Both the position numbers and the translations under genes were made by a program. The notes under the pieces were generated by a model. That model was given only the letters and a program-made list of their open reading frames with translations, had not been told where the DNA came from and ran no database searches. From Bradyrhizobium manausense (GTDB lineage Bacteria; Pseudomonadota; Alphaproteobacteria; Rhizobiales; Xanthobacteraceae), in NCBI RefSeq assembly GCF_018129685.1, contig NZ_JAFCLG010000016.1:1-64000 (forward strand): a DNA stretch of 64,000 nucleotides. The letters are read 5' to 3'. Positions 34,473 to 42,598 of this stretch are shown in pieces. Every line of letters begins with the position of its first letter. Position 1 is the stretch's first letter.

Positions 34473-34732
34473 GGTGCGTCTCCCCTGATTCACTGATGTC
34501 CGGCGCAACCGGCCGGGAACGGCCCGTCCTGGCGCCAAAACCACCCAAATCGGGCCGTACTGCAGGATTTTCGCCGCATTTAGTGGCTGAACTTGGTCCG
34601 AAAAGCCGCTGTACCGGTGGACATCTCAGGTTTTGTCTGATACATCCGCGCCCTCAAGGTTAGGGGCTTGTGCTTTTTGCCATCCCCTTTGCTTATCAGA
34701 ATTCAAATCCGATCCACTGAAGAGGATGCCGC

Positions 34733-35029
34733 GTGCAGGTTCTCGTTCGCGATAACAATGTCGACCAAGCCCTGAAGGCGCTGAAGAAGAAGATGCAGCG
34801 CGAGGGCATTTTCCGCGAGATGAAGCTCCGCGGTCACTACGAGAAGCCCTCCGAGAAGAAGGCCCGTGAAAAGGCCGAAGCCGTGCGCCGCGCGCGCAAG
34901 CTGGCCCGCAAGAAGCTGCAGCGCGAAGGCCTGCTGCCGATGAAGCCGAAGCCGGTGTTCGGCGCCGGCCCCGGTGGCGAGCGTGGTGGCCGTGGCGGCC
35001 CCGGTGCAGGTCCGCGCGGACCGCGCTGA
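34733..35029 (+). CDS. rpsU: 30S ribosomal protein S21
   Basis: A 98-aa S21 starting at a GTG at 34733, with AGAGGA 6 bases before. The core is MQVLVRDNNVDQALKALKKK and MQREGIFREMKLRGHYEKPS, then a basic helix. The C-terminal 25 residues form a Gly/Arg/Pro-rich tail (GERGGRGGPGAGPRGPR), longer than the roughly 70-residue enterobacterial protein but seen in alphaproteobacteria. S21 helps mRNA selection at initiation. It is a single gene with its own terminator. Confidence 0.97.
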   Translation: MQVLVRDNNVDQALKALKKKMQREGIFREMKLRGHYEKPSEKKAREKAEAVRRARKLARKKLQREGLLPMKPKPVFGAGPGGERGGRGGPGAGPRGPR

Positions 35030-35060
35030 TCTTGCCGATCGTGCAGGACTGAGTTTTCGA

Positions 35061-35092
35061 TAACGCGGGCTCCTGGCCCGCGTTATTATTTT
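35061..35092 (+). terminator. Rho-independent terminator of rpsU
   Basis: TAACGCGGGC (35061-35070) and GCCCGCGTTA (35076-35085) form a perfect 10-bp stem with loop TCCTG, followed by TTATTTTG. It lies 31 bases after the rpsU stop. Confidence 0.92.
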
Positions 35093-35187
35093 GTGAGCGG
35101 TGCCCTTCTGGGACGGGCACTACAGATACGGCGCCAAAGCACGATGCCAATAGGATTTATTTGTCATCGCGCGTTAGGTTTATGTTT

Positions 35188-35263
35188 GAGCATGATCTCC
35201 GCGCCAACGCATTCGGCGTTTGTCGCAAGGGAAAACCGCTGCAGACTTTTCCGGATCCTGCTC
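35188..35263. repeat. GAGCATGATC palindromic repeat (long form)
   Basis: The left end is GAGCATGATC and the right end is CCGGATCCTGCTC, an imperfect inverted copy. Inside are an Asn-rich-looking hairpin stretch (GCCAACGCATTCGGCGTTTG) and GGGAAAACCGCTGCAGACTT. It is related to the shorter copy at 30939-30986 and abuts the start of the TPR gene (35283). Confidence 0.85.
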
Positions 35264-35282
35264 TAGCGCGAGCGAACCGTAG

Positions 35283-35936
35283 ATGGCCTCTTCCTTCCCC
35301 GAGCCCGGCTTGGCGCGGCTACGCCAGATCTGGCGCCAGCCGGTCGCTCTGACCTTGATGGGGATCGCACTGTGCGGCTGCTCGTTCGATCTGGGCTCGC
35401 TGGGGCCGGAGAAGGACAAGCCGCAGGAAGCACCCAAGGCTGCGGCGACTGCCCCGGATAGCGCGGTCAGTGCCGGCAACGTCACTGAGGCCCAGACCCA
35501 CACGGCAAAGGCGCAGGCCCTGGCGAAGGCGGGCGAGACGCAGGCCGCGCTGGATGAATTCAATCGCGCCGTGGCGCTCGATCCCTACAATGCACAGGCG
35601 CTCTACGGCCGCGCTCTGCTCTATCAGAGCAACAACGAGCACGATTTTGCGATCGCGGATTTCGGTGCCGCCAGCGGGCTCAATCCGCAGAAGGCCGAGC
35701 CACTGCTCGGCCGCGCCGTCAGCTATCTCGCCATCGGCAAGGTCAAGGAGGCCGCAGCCGATCTCGACGAGGCCTCCGAAGCCGAACCGCACAATGCCCA
35801 GGTCTGGACGACCAGGGGGCAGGCCTATGAGCGGCTGGGCGACAAGGCCAAAGCGGCTGCTTCCTACAACAGGGCGGTCGCGCTACGCCCACGCGATGAC
35901 GCCGCCCGCAGCGGCTTGGCCCGCGTCGGCGGCTGA
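35283..35936 (+). CDS. TPR-containing putative lipoprotein
   Basis: A 217-aa protein. A hydrophobic N-terminal segment (about 20-32) ends in a lipobox-like LCGC, so it is probably a lipid-anchored periplasmic protein. After a Pro/Ala linker, four TPR units fill about residues 68-210 (QAALDEFNRAVALDPYNAQA and AAASYNRAVALRPRDDAARS). It is likely a protein-protein scaffold. No ribosome site is obvious before the ATG, which sits 19 bases after the repeat. Confidence 0.82.
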   Translation: MASSFPEPGLARLRQIWRQPVALTLMGIALCGCSFDLGSLGPEKDKPQEAPKAAATAPDSAVSAGNVTEAQTHTAKAQALAKAGETQAALDEFNRAVALDPYNAQALYGRALLYQSNNEHDFAIADFGAASGLNPQKAEPLLGRAVSYLAIGKVKEAAADLDEASEAEPHNAQVWTTRGQAYERLGDKAKAAASYNRAVALRPRDDAARSGLARVGG

Positions 35937-35957
35937 TCGGAGGGCAAAAACGCCGCC

Positions 35958-36827
35958 CTAATCGGGGGTGGCGCTCTTCGGCAGGACGGCGTGGAACATC
36001 GACTTCATGCCCGACAACATCTCGTCGGCGACATTGGTCTTGGGGCGCGGCACAGGCGCGCCGGCATCGGCGCGCAGGTCGAGCGGCGGAGCAATCACCG
36101 GAACGGGGATATCGGCCGGCGGAGTCAGCCGATTCGGGTTGTCGTTGCTGATCGAGGCCGTATAGGGCGGATTCGCCTGCGACGCGGCGCCATTACCATA
36201 GGCATCCGGTGAAGGCGTCGACACATTGATCGGCGGCGGCAGGGGTCGCACCGTCGTCGGCACCGCTGTCACGATACGGGGCGCCTCCGGCGTGCGGGAC
36301 ACGTCCTGAATCGCCGGCTCCGGCGTCCGCTCGACCGACTTGACCTCAGATTTGGCCTCGGCGGCTTTCTCGGCGGCCTTGCCCTCGGGCGACTTGCGCA
36401 GGCGCTCGATGGCGGCCCGGGCGAGATCGTTAGCGTCGGGACCAGCGGCCGGCGATGCAGCAGCCGGCGCCGAATTGGCCTCAACCACCGGCGCCGCCGG
36501 GGTCGGCTTGGCGACCGCCTTGTCGTGGGCGGGGCTGCGAGCGACATCCGCGGCCTTGAGTTCGGCAGGCTTCTCCGCGACTGGCTTGTCCGCCGCGCCC
36601 TTCTCGGAAATGCTCTTCTCGGAGACACCCTTGGCCTTGACGCCGGGACCCGGGAGATTGGCCACCTCGGCGGGCTTCTTGCCGCCTTCGGCAGGCGTCA
36701 CCACCGCGGCCGGCGTGTCCGCAGCCGGCTTGGCGTTGATGTAGTGATTAACGATGTACGCCCCGATGATCGTCGCGAGCACCGAAGGGAAAATATCCGT
36801 CGAAATCTTAGCGAGGTATTTCAGCAT
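35958..36827 (-). CDS. Membrane-anchored, Ala/Pro-rich protein of unknown function
   Basis: A 289-aa protein. One membrane helix near the N terminus (about 12-30; DIFPSVLATIIGAYIVNHYI) is followed by a long low-complexity region rich in Ala, Pro, Lys and Glu, probably disordered (about 33-260). The end (LSGMKSMFHAVLPKSATPD) could form a short helix. I do not recognise a domain. The layout suggests an anchored, extended periplasmic or cytoplasmic arm. It converges tail-to-tail with the TPR gene. Confidence 0.75.
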   Translation of the reverse strand: MLKYLAKISTDIFPSVLATIIGAYIVNHYINAKPAADTPAAVVTPAEGGKKPAEVANLPGPGVKAKGVSEKSISEKGAADKPVAEKPAELKAADVARSPAHDKAVAKPTPAAPVVEANSAPAAASPAAGPDANDLARAAIERLRKSPEGKAAEKAAEAKSEVKSVERTPEPAIQDVSRTPEAPRIVTAVPTTVRPLPPPINVSTPSPDAYGNGAASQANPPYTASISNDNPNRLTPPADIPVPVIAPPLDLRADAGAPVPRPKTNVADEMLSGMKSMFHAVLPKSATPD

Positions 36828-36920
36828 TTCTCGGCCACTCCCCGCGCGATCTGATGCGGGAACTTTGGGGCATTGTAAGGGATCAACTGCGACGGATCGA
36901 TGGCAAAGGTTACGCGCGCC

Positions 36921-37205
36921 TTACGGCTTCAGCTCAATCTCAAGGAACACGATCTCGGTTGAGGTTTCGTTAAGTACGTCGTGCTGGACGCCGGCCTTGC
37001 GGAAATAGGATTTTCCGGCCGAAATCTGCGCCTTGGAACGCTCCCCATTGGGCGCAACGATGGTCATCTCGCCGGCGACCACGGGAACGATCACATAGTC
37101 CATCCCATGGGTGTGGTGCCCGGTCGCGCTGCCCGGGGCGAGCCGCCATTCGGTCACCCGGACCTCGTCATTGTCGACCTGAATCTCGGACTTGGCGGCA
37201 AGCAT
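36921..37205 (-). CDS. Cupin-domain protein
   Basis: A 94-aa single-domain cupin. Motif 1 is PGSATGHHTHGMDYVIVPVV, with the metal-ligand histidines; motif 2 is YFRKAGVQHDVLN. The ATG at 37205 has AGAGAGG 5 bases before it. The reaction is unknown. It begins 22 bases after the antiporter stop on the same strand and is probably cotranscribed with it. Confidence 0.88.
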   Translation of the reverse strand: MLAAKSEIQVDNDEVRVTEWRLAPGSATGHHTHGMDYVIVPVVAGEMTIVAPNGERSKAQISAGKSYFRKAGVQHDVLNETSTEIVFLEIELKP

Positions 37206-37227
37206 CTCAAACCTCTCTGGGGGCACT

Positions 37228-38325
37228 TCAGGGCACAAACACCATGAACACGTAGACCGCAAATACCACCATATGGACCAGCCCGAACAGGACGTTGGTC
37301 CTGCCCGTGCCGAAGGTCAGCATGCTGAGCAAGAATGTCAGGAACAACAGGGCCGTATTCTGGGGATTGAGGCCCAGCACCAGCGGCTGGTCGAGCGCAT
37401 AGGTGGCGATCCCGACCGCCGGGATGGTCAGGCCGATGGTGGCCAGCGAGGAACCGAGCGCCAGGTTAATGCTCTTCTGGAGGTCGTTTTTGCGGGCCGC
37501 GGCGATCGCCGATACGCCCTCCGGCATCAGGATCAGGAGCGCGACCAAAAGGCCCGCAAACGCCGGTGGAGCACCGATCCTGTCGGCGACGGCGTCCACC
37601 ACCAGCGAAAATTTCTTGGCAAGGAGAACGACGGCCAGCAGCGAGATCAGCAGCAGCACGATGCTGAGCGCCAGCATCCTGCCCGACAAATGAGCCTGTC
37701 CGACCTCGCCGTCCACCCTCTCGTGGACGAAGTAATCCTTGTGCAGGACGGTCTGGGTATAGAGAAACACGCCATACAGCACGATCGTGACGACATCGAC
37801 AAAGCCGAGTTGAAGCGTCGAATAGACCGGGCCGGGCGTCGTCAGCGTGTAATTGGGCATGATCAAAGTAATGGTCGCCAGTGCAATCAGCCCACTGAGA
37901 TAGACGTTGGCGCCAGAGACCTGAAAGCCCTGCTCGCGGTAACGAAGTCCGCCGATGAAGACGCAGAGGCCGACGAGGCCATTGCAGACGATCATCACCA
38001 CCGCAAAGACGGTGTCGCGCGCAAGCTCCGGCGCGGGCTTGTCGCCGAGCATGATCGTGGTGATGAGCGCGACCTCGATGATGGTCACCGCGAGCGTGAG
38101 CAGCAGCGTGCCGAAGGGCTCGCCGATTCGCTCCGCGATCACCTCGGAATGATGCACGGCCGCGAACACGGTCCCGAACAGGATCACCAGCAGGACGATC
38201 GCAAACACGCCGCCGCCGGGAGACAGGGTGAAGCCGTAGCCGGTCACGGTGACGATCAGGAACAGCAGCACCGCCAGGGCGGGGAAGATCCAGGACGACC
38301 GCGGCATCGGTCCGTGTGCACTCAT
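37228..38325 (-). CDS. chaA: Calcium/proton antiporter (ChaA/CAX type)
   Basis: A 365-aa membrane protein with 11 predicted helices, the same length as E. coli ChaA. The two alpha repeats carry the ion-binding acidic residues: GTLLLTLAVTIIEVALITTI and LILMPEGVSAIAAARKNDLQ. It would export Ca2+ (or Na+/K+) in exchange for protons. The ATG at 38325 follows AAGGA; an upstream start at 38370 is unlikely. Confidence 0.9.
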   Translation of the reverse strand: MSAHGPMPRSSWIFPALAVLLFLIVTVTGYGFTLSPGGGVFAIVLLVILFGTVFAAVHHSEVIAERIGEPFGTLLLTLAVTIIEVALITTIMLGDKPAPELARDTVFAVVMIVCNGLVGLCVFIGGLRYREQGFQVSGANVYLSGLIALATITLIMPNYTLTTPGPVYSTLQLGFVDVVTIVLYGVFLYTQTVLHKDYFVHERVDGEVGQAHLSGRMLALSIVLLLISLLAVVLLAKKFSLVVDAVADRIGAPPAFAGLLVALLILMPEGVSAIAAARKNDLQKSINLALGSSLATIGLTIPAVGIATYALDQPLVLGLNPQNTALLFLTFLLSMLTFGTGRTNVLFGLVHMVVFAVYVFMVFVP

Positions 38326-38385
38326 ACAGGCGATTCCTTCATAAGCCGGACCAATTATGCGCGAGAACATCGCGCCCGTCAGCCC

Positions 38386-39186
38386 TCAACCACCATTGAT
38401 GAACTGTCGCGCGATCTCGATAGCACCGAAGCTGGCGAGATCGTCGTGACCGCCGCCTTCCACGCGAAAGAACCGCTTCGGTTCGTGGGCCAACGCAAAC
38501 AGGCGCTCGCCGAACACGAACGGCACCGTCTGATCCTCGGTGCCATGCATGATCAGCAGCGGCACCGTGACGCGCACGATGCGCCGATCGGAATGAAACG
38601 GGTCGCGCATCAGCAAGCGGACCGGGGCGAACCAGTAGCGCGGCGCCACGACATCGGCGATCGATGTGTAGGCAGCTTCGAGCACGAGCTTTCCGATCGC
38701 CCGCTCCGATGCGATTGCGACCGCAACACCTGTCCCGAGCGAGAAGCCCCAGGCGACGATGCGTTGCGGCTCGTAGCGGGCCGTCGCGAATGAATAGGCC
38801 GCTGCAGCGTCGCGCAGCAGGCCCTCCTCGCTCGGCGCGCCGGTCGAACCCGCATAGCCGCGATAGGACAGCGCGACCAGACCGGTGCCGTCAGCCGTCA
38901 TGGCCTTGAAGCGCCCGACCAAACCGGCGAGAAAATCGCCATTCCCATGGAAGAAAAGGATCACGGGGCGGCCGGGCCGCGCCGGCACGTGCCAGACGAT
39001 GACCTTCTCGCCATCGGACGCCGTCAGGATGTGCTCCTCGGCTTGCGGAAAGCCGGCGTCGGCAGGCACCGTCCGCGTGATGGTCGGGATGGGAAACAGC
39101 ATGTCGCGCTGCCTGAGATAGAGCAGCATGAGACCGGCGAGATAGCCGGCCGCAAGGATGATGGCGATCCATCTGATGACAGTCAT
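38386..39186 (-). CDS. Alpha/beta hydrolase, membrane-anchored
   Basis: A 266-aa hydrolase with an N-terminal membrane helix (MTVIRWIAIILAAGYLAGLM). The oxyanion segment is FFHGNGDF and the nucleophile elbow GFSLGTG (Ser). The acid is in MHGTEDQTVP (Asp) and the base in EGGGHDDL (His). The YfhR/ABHD13-like arrangement suggests an esterase or thioesterase-like enzyme acting on the outer face of the membrane. The substrate is unknown. Confidence 0.88.
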   Translation of the reverse strand: MTVIRWIAIILAAGYLAGLMLLYLRQRDMLFPIPTITRTVPADAGFPQAEEHILTASDGEKVIVWHVPARPGRPVILFFHGNGDFLAGLVGRFKAMTADGTGLVALSYRGYAGSTGAPSEEGLLRDAAAAYSFATARYEPQRIVAWGFSLGTGVAVAIASERAIGKLVLEAAYTSIADVVAPRYWFAPVRLLMRDPFHSDRRIVRVTVPLLIMHGTEDQTVPFVFGERLFALAHEPKRFFRVEGGGHDDLASFGAIEIARQFINGG

Positions 39187-39261
39187 GCCGGCAGGAATCT
39201 CACCTCAGCCGCACACCGTCCATGGACGGCGCGCCGTATGACGCGCCGTTCCCGCGCGATG

Positions 39262-40662
39262 TTACATCGCCTTGACGATGTTCTCGGTGACCTTCTTGGC
39301 GTCACCGAGCAGCATCATGGTGTTGTCGCGGTAGAACAGCGGGTTGTCGATACCGGCATAACCCGACGCCAGCGACCGCTTGATGAACATCACCGTGCCG
39401 GCCTTCCAGACCTGCAGCACCGGCATGCCGTAGATCGGCGAGGTCTTGTCCTCTTCGGCCGCCGGATTGGTGACGTCGTTGGCGCCAATCACGAAGGCGA
39501 TGTCGGCCTGCGCGAACTCCGAGTTGATGTCCTCGAGCTCGAACACCTCGTCATAGGGCACGTTGGCTTCGGCCAACAGTACGTTCATGTGGCCGGGCAT
39601 GCGGCCCGCGACCGGGTGAATGGCGTATTTCACCTCGACGCCTTCCTTCTTCAGGATGTCGCCCATTTCGCGCAGCGCGTGCTGGGCCTGCGCCACCGCC
39701 ATGCCGTAGCCGGGCACGATGATGACCTTCTGGGCGTTCTTCATGATGAAGGCCGCATCGTCGGCCGAACCGAGCTTGGCCGGCTTCTGCTCACCGCCCG
39801 CTCCGCCGCCGGCAGCTGCCGTCTCGCCGCCGAAGCCGCCGAGGATGACCGAAATGAAGGATCGGTTCATCGCGTGGCACATGATGTAGGAGAGGATCGC
39901 GCCCGACGAGCCGACCAGCGCGCCGGTGATGATCAGCGCCGAATTGCCGAGGGTGAAGCCGATGCCGGCCGCGGCCCAGCCGGAGTAGGAGTTCAGCATC
40001 GAGATCACGACCGGCATGTCGGCGCCGCCGATCGGGATGATCATGAGCACGCCGAGCGCCAGCGCCAGGATGACGATCAGCCAGAAATCGAACGCGCTGC
40101 CCGACATCACCAGCCCGACGATGAAGACGACGAGCGCGATCGCAAGCCCGATGTTGATGACGTGGCGGAACGGCAGGATGATCGGCGCGCCGCTCATCCG
40201 CGCGGACAGCTTCAGGAATGCGATCACCGAACCGGTGAAGGTCAGCGCGCCGATGGCGACGCCGAGCGACATCTCGACCAGGCTTTGCGCATGGATGTTG
40301 CCGGGAGTTCCGATATCGAAGGCCTCGGGCGCGTAGAACGCGCCGGCGGCGACCAGCACGGCGGCCATACCGACCAGCGAGTGGAAGGCGGCGACCAGCT
40401 CCGGCATCGAGGTCATCGGCACGCGGCGCGCGATCACCGCACCGATTGCGCCGCCGATCGCGATGCCGACAATCACCAGCACCCAGGCGAGACCGTCGGC
40501 CGGCGGATGATTGGCCAGCGTGGTGGCGACCGCGATCGCCATGCCGATCATGCCGAACAAATTGCCCTGGCGCGACGACGCCGGGCTCGAAAGTCCGCGC
40601 AGCGACAGGATGAAAAGCACCCCCGCCACGAGATACAAGAATGCAGAGAGGTTGGCGCTCAT
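39262..40662 (-). CDS. pntB: NAD(P) transhydrogenase subunit beta
   Basis: A 466-aa subunit. The first half has about nine membrane helices (domain II). The C-terminal soluble domain III (about 290-466) binds NADP(H), with VIIVPGYGMAVAQAQHALRE and the conserved VIGANDVTNPAAEEDKTSPI stretch. It links proton entry to reduction of NADP by NADH. It is the last gene of a three-gene operon with the alpha subunit split in two. Confidence 0.97.
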   Translation of the reverse strand: MSANLSAFLYLVAGVLFILSLRGLSSPASSRQGNLFGMIGMAIAVATTLANHPPADGLAWVLVIVGIAIGGAIGAVIARRVPMTSMPELVAAFHSLVGMAAVLVAAGAFYAPEAFDIGTPGNIHAQSLVEMSLGVAIGALTFTGSVIAFLKLSARMSGAPIILPFRHVINIGLAIALVVFIVGLVMSGSAFDFWLIVILALALGVLMIIPIGGADMPVVISMLNSYSGWAAAGIGFTLGNSALIITGALVGSSGAILSYIMCHAMNRSFISVILGGFGGETAAAGGGAGGEQKPAKLGSADDAAFIMKNAQKVIIVPGYGMAVAQAQHALREMGDILKKEGVEVKYAIHPVAGRMPGHMNVLLAEANVPYDEVFELEDINSEFAQADIAFVIGANDVTNPAAEEDKTSPIYGMPVLQVWKAGTVMFIKRSLASGYAGIDNPLFYRDNTMMLLGDAKKVTENIVKAM

Positions 40663-40701
40663 CTCAGGTCCCCATTGATCCCATCAGCCCGAGGTGGCCG
40701 C

Positions 40702-41019
40702 TCACTTCGACTTCTTCTTGTACATCCCCAGCATGCGCTGGGTGACAAGGAAGCCGCCGAAAATATTGATGCAGGCGAAGATCAGCGCCACGAAGCCGAA
40801 GGCACGCGCCCAGCCCGAACCGCTCGACACGTTGGCAACACCGCCGGCCAGCAACGCGCCGACCACGATCACGGAGGAGATCGCGTTGGTGACGCTCATC
40901 AGCGGCGTATGCAACGCCGGCGTCACCGACCACACCACGAAATAGCCGACGAAGACGGCGAGGACGAAAATCGACAGCCGGAAGACGAAGGGGTCGACGA
41001 CCTGTGCAGCATGCTCCAT
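40702..41019 (-). CDS. pntAB: NAD(P) transhydrogenase subunit alpha, part 2
   Basis: A 105-aa membrane part of the alpha subunit, with three to four helices. It contains GYFVVWSVTPALHTPLMSVT and FGGFLVTQRMLGMYKKK, both hallmarks of this piece. It lies 21 bases after part 1 and 39 bases before pntB on the same strand. In enterobacteria this segment is fused to part 1; the split form is usual in alphaproteobacteria. Confidence 0.96.
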   Translation of the reverse strand: MEHAAQVVDPFVFRLSIFVLAVFVGYFVVWSVTPALHTPLMSVTNAISSVIVVGALLAGGVANVSSGSGWARAFGFVALIFACINIFGGFLVTQRMLGMYKKKSK

Positions 41020-41040
41020 GACGGATCTCCTTACGCCCGA

Positions 41041-42171
41041 TTAAGCTGACTTGGGCTGGAAGTTCGGGTGGATCACGGCGCCGTCCCTGGTCAGCGCAGT
41101 GGCCTTGACGAGTTCGTCGTCCCAGTTGACGGCGAGCTTCTTCTCTTTCTTGTCGACCATGGTCTCGATGAAGGAGAACAAATTGCGTGCGTAGAGGCTG
41201 GAGGCCGAGGCCGCGACGCGGCCGGCGACATTGGTGTAGCCGACGATCTTGATGCCATCGAGATCGACGACCTCGCCGGGCCTCGCGCCCTCGACATTGC
41301 CGCCGCGCTCGACGGCGAGATCGACCAGCACCGAACCCGGCTTCATCGACTTGACCATCTCGGCGCTGACGAGCTTCGGGGCGGGCCGGCCCGGGATCAG
41401 CGCGGTGGTGATGACGATGTCCTGCTTCTTGATGTGCTCGGCGGTGAGCGCGGCCTGCTTGGCCTGATATTCCTTCGACATTTCCTTGGCGTAGCCGCCG
41501 GCGGTCTGCGCGTTCTTGAACTCCTCGTCCTCGACGGCGAGGAATTTTGCGCCGAGCGATTCGACCTGCTCCTTCGTGGCGGGCCGCACGTCGGTCGCGG
41601 TGACGACGGCGCCCAGGCGCCGCGCGGTCGCGATCGCCTGGAGGCCGGCAACGCCGACGCCCATCACGAACACCTTCGCCGCCGGTACGGTGCCGGCCGC
41701 CGTCATCATCATCGGGAAGGCGCGGCCGAAGGCCTCGGCGCCTTCGATCACGGCGCGATAGCCGGCAAGGTTCGCCTGCGAGGACAGTACGTCCATCACC
41801 TGTGCGCGCGTGATGCGCGGCATCAATTCCATCGCGAAGGCAGACACCCCGGCATCGGCGATCGTCTTCAGCGCGGCCTCGTTGCCATAGGGATCCATGA
41901 TGGCGATGACGAGTGCGCCGCGCTTGTACTGCGAAAGCTCGGAAGCCTCGGGACGCCTCACCTTGATGATAATGTCCGCGTCCTTCAGCGCATCGGCGCT
42001 GACCGTGGCACCCACCGCGGTGAATTCGGAATCCGGCAGGCCTGACTTGATGCCGGCACCCGGCTCGACGGCGATCTCCGCGCCCAGCGCCTTGAACTTC
42101 TTCACCGTATCAGGCGAAGCGGCAACACGCGGCTCAGACGGATCGATTTCCTTGGCAACGGCGATCTTCAT
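41041..42171 (-). CDS. pntAA: NAD(P) transhydrogenase subunit alpha, part 1
   Basis: A 376-aa soluble NAD(H)-binding domain I, related to alanine dehydrogenase. It starts MKIAVAKEIDPSEPRVAASP. The dinucleotide motif is VMGVGVAGLQAIATARRLGA and the mobile loop is near VVTATDVRPATKEQVESLGA. The ATG at 42171 has AGGGC directly upstream. It is the first gene of the pnt operon; a small cytochrome oxidase subunit gene lies just upstream in the same direction. Confidence 0.96.
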   Translation of the reverse strand: MKIAVAKEIDPSEPRVAASPDTVKKFKALGAEIAVEPGAGIKSGLPDSEFTAVGATVSADALKDADIIIKVRRPEASELSQYKRGALVIAIMDPYGNEAALKTIADAGVSAFAMELMPRITRAQVMDVLSSQANLAGYRAVIEGAEAFGRAFPMMMTAAGTVPAAKVFVMGVGVAGLQAIATARRLGAVVTATDVRPATKEQVESLGAKFLAVEDEEFKNAQTAGGYAKEMSKEYQAKQAALTAEHIKKQDIVITTALIPGRPAPKLVSAEMVKSMKPGSVLVDLAVERGGNVEGARPGEVVDLDGIKIVGYTNVAGRVAASASSLYARNLFSFIETMVDKKEKKLAVNWDDELVKATALTRDGAVIHPNFQPKSA

Positions 42172-42308
42172 AGGCCCTCCGGCGACGCGGGACAAAGCGC
42201 GCACGCGAACTTAGCGTCACTCCCGCAACGTTGGATACCGGTTTTGGCACCGGCTTGAATGCAATTTTTATGAGCACCGACGACGATGGCGGTGCAACAG
42301 ACGATGGA

Positions 42309-42461
42309 TCATGTCAGGAAGATCGCCATCAGGATGACGATGAGCGCGACCGAGGCCGTGCCGTACTTCACCAGCTTGATGAAGCCTTCATAGGTCTGCT
42401 CGTGGGCAACGTAGTCGTTGCCGTCGGCCGTGGTGTACGCCACTTCGCTATGGTCCGCCAT
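42309..42461 (-). CDS. aa3-type cytochrome c oxidase subunit IV (50 aa)
   Basis: A very small gene read on the minus strand from ATG 42461 to TGA 42309. The protein is MADHSEVAYTTADGNDYVAH, then EQTYEGFIKLVKYGTASVAL and a helix ending IVILMAIFLT. This matches the bacterial aa3 oxidase subunit IV family: a short polar head, the HEQTYxGF motif and one membrane helix. GGGGA lies 6 bases upstream of the start. It lies 137 bases before pntAA in the same direction. The main oxidase subunits are not in the window. Confidence 0.9.
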   Translation of the reverse strand: MADHSEVAYTTADGNDYVAHEQTYEGFIKLVKYGTASVALIVILMAIFLT

Positions 42462-42598
42462 GGATTGTCCCCAGTCGCAAGTCGAATTCTTCGGCTGGGA
42501 TACCTTAAACCTTCGGGCAGGGCAACGGCACCGAGGCGCCGTTTTCCCGCAAATCGGTTCATTTGGATTTCCAATCAGTTAGGGAAGCCAATTCCGCC

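Noticed and set aside
35161..35352. A 63-codon frame before the TPR gene
   Set aside because: It is translated from the GAGCATGATC repeat and overlaps the true TPR start in another frame.
42244..42260. Possible sigma-54 promoter (TGGCAC followed by TTGA) downstream of the oxidase subunit IV gene
   Set aside because: The GG-to-GC spacing fails: the bases 10 after GG are AA, and the direction points into no gene that needs it.
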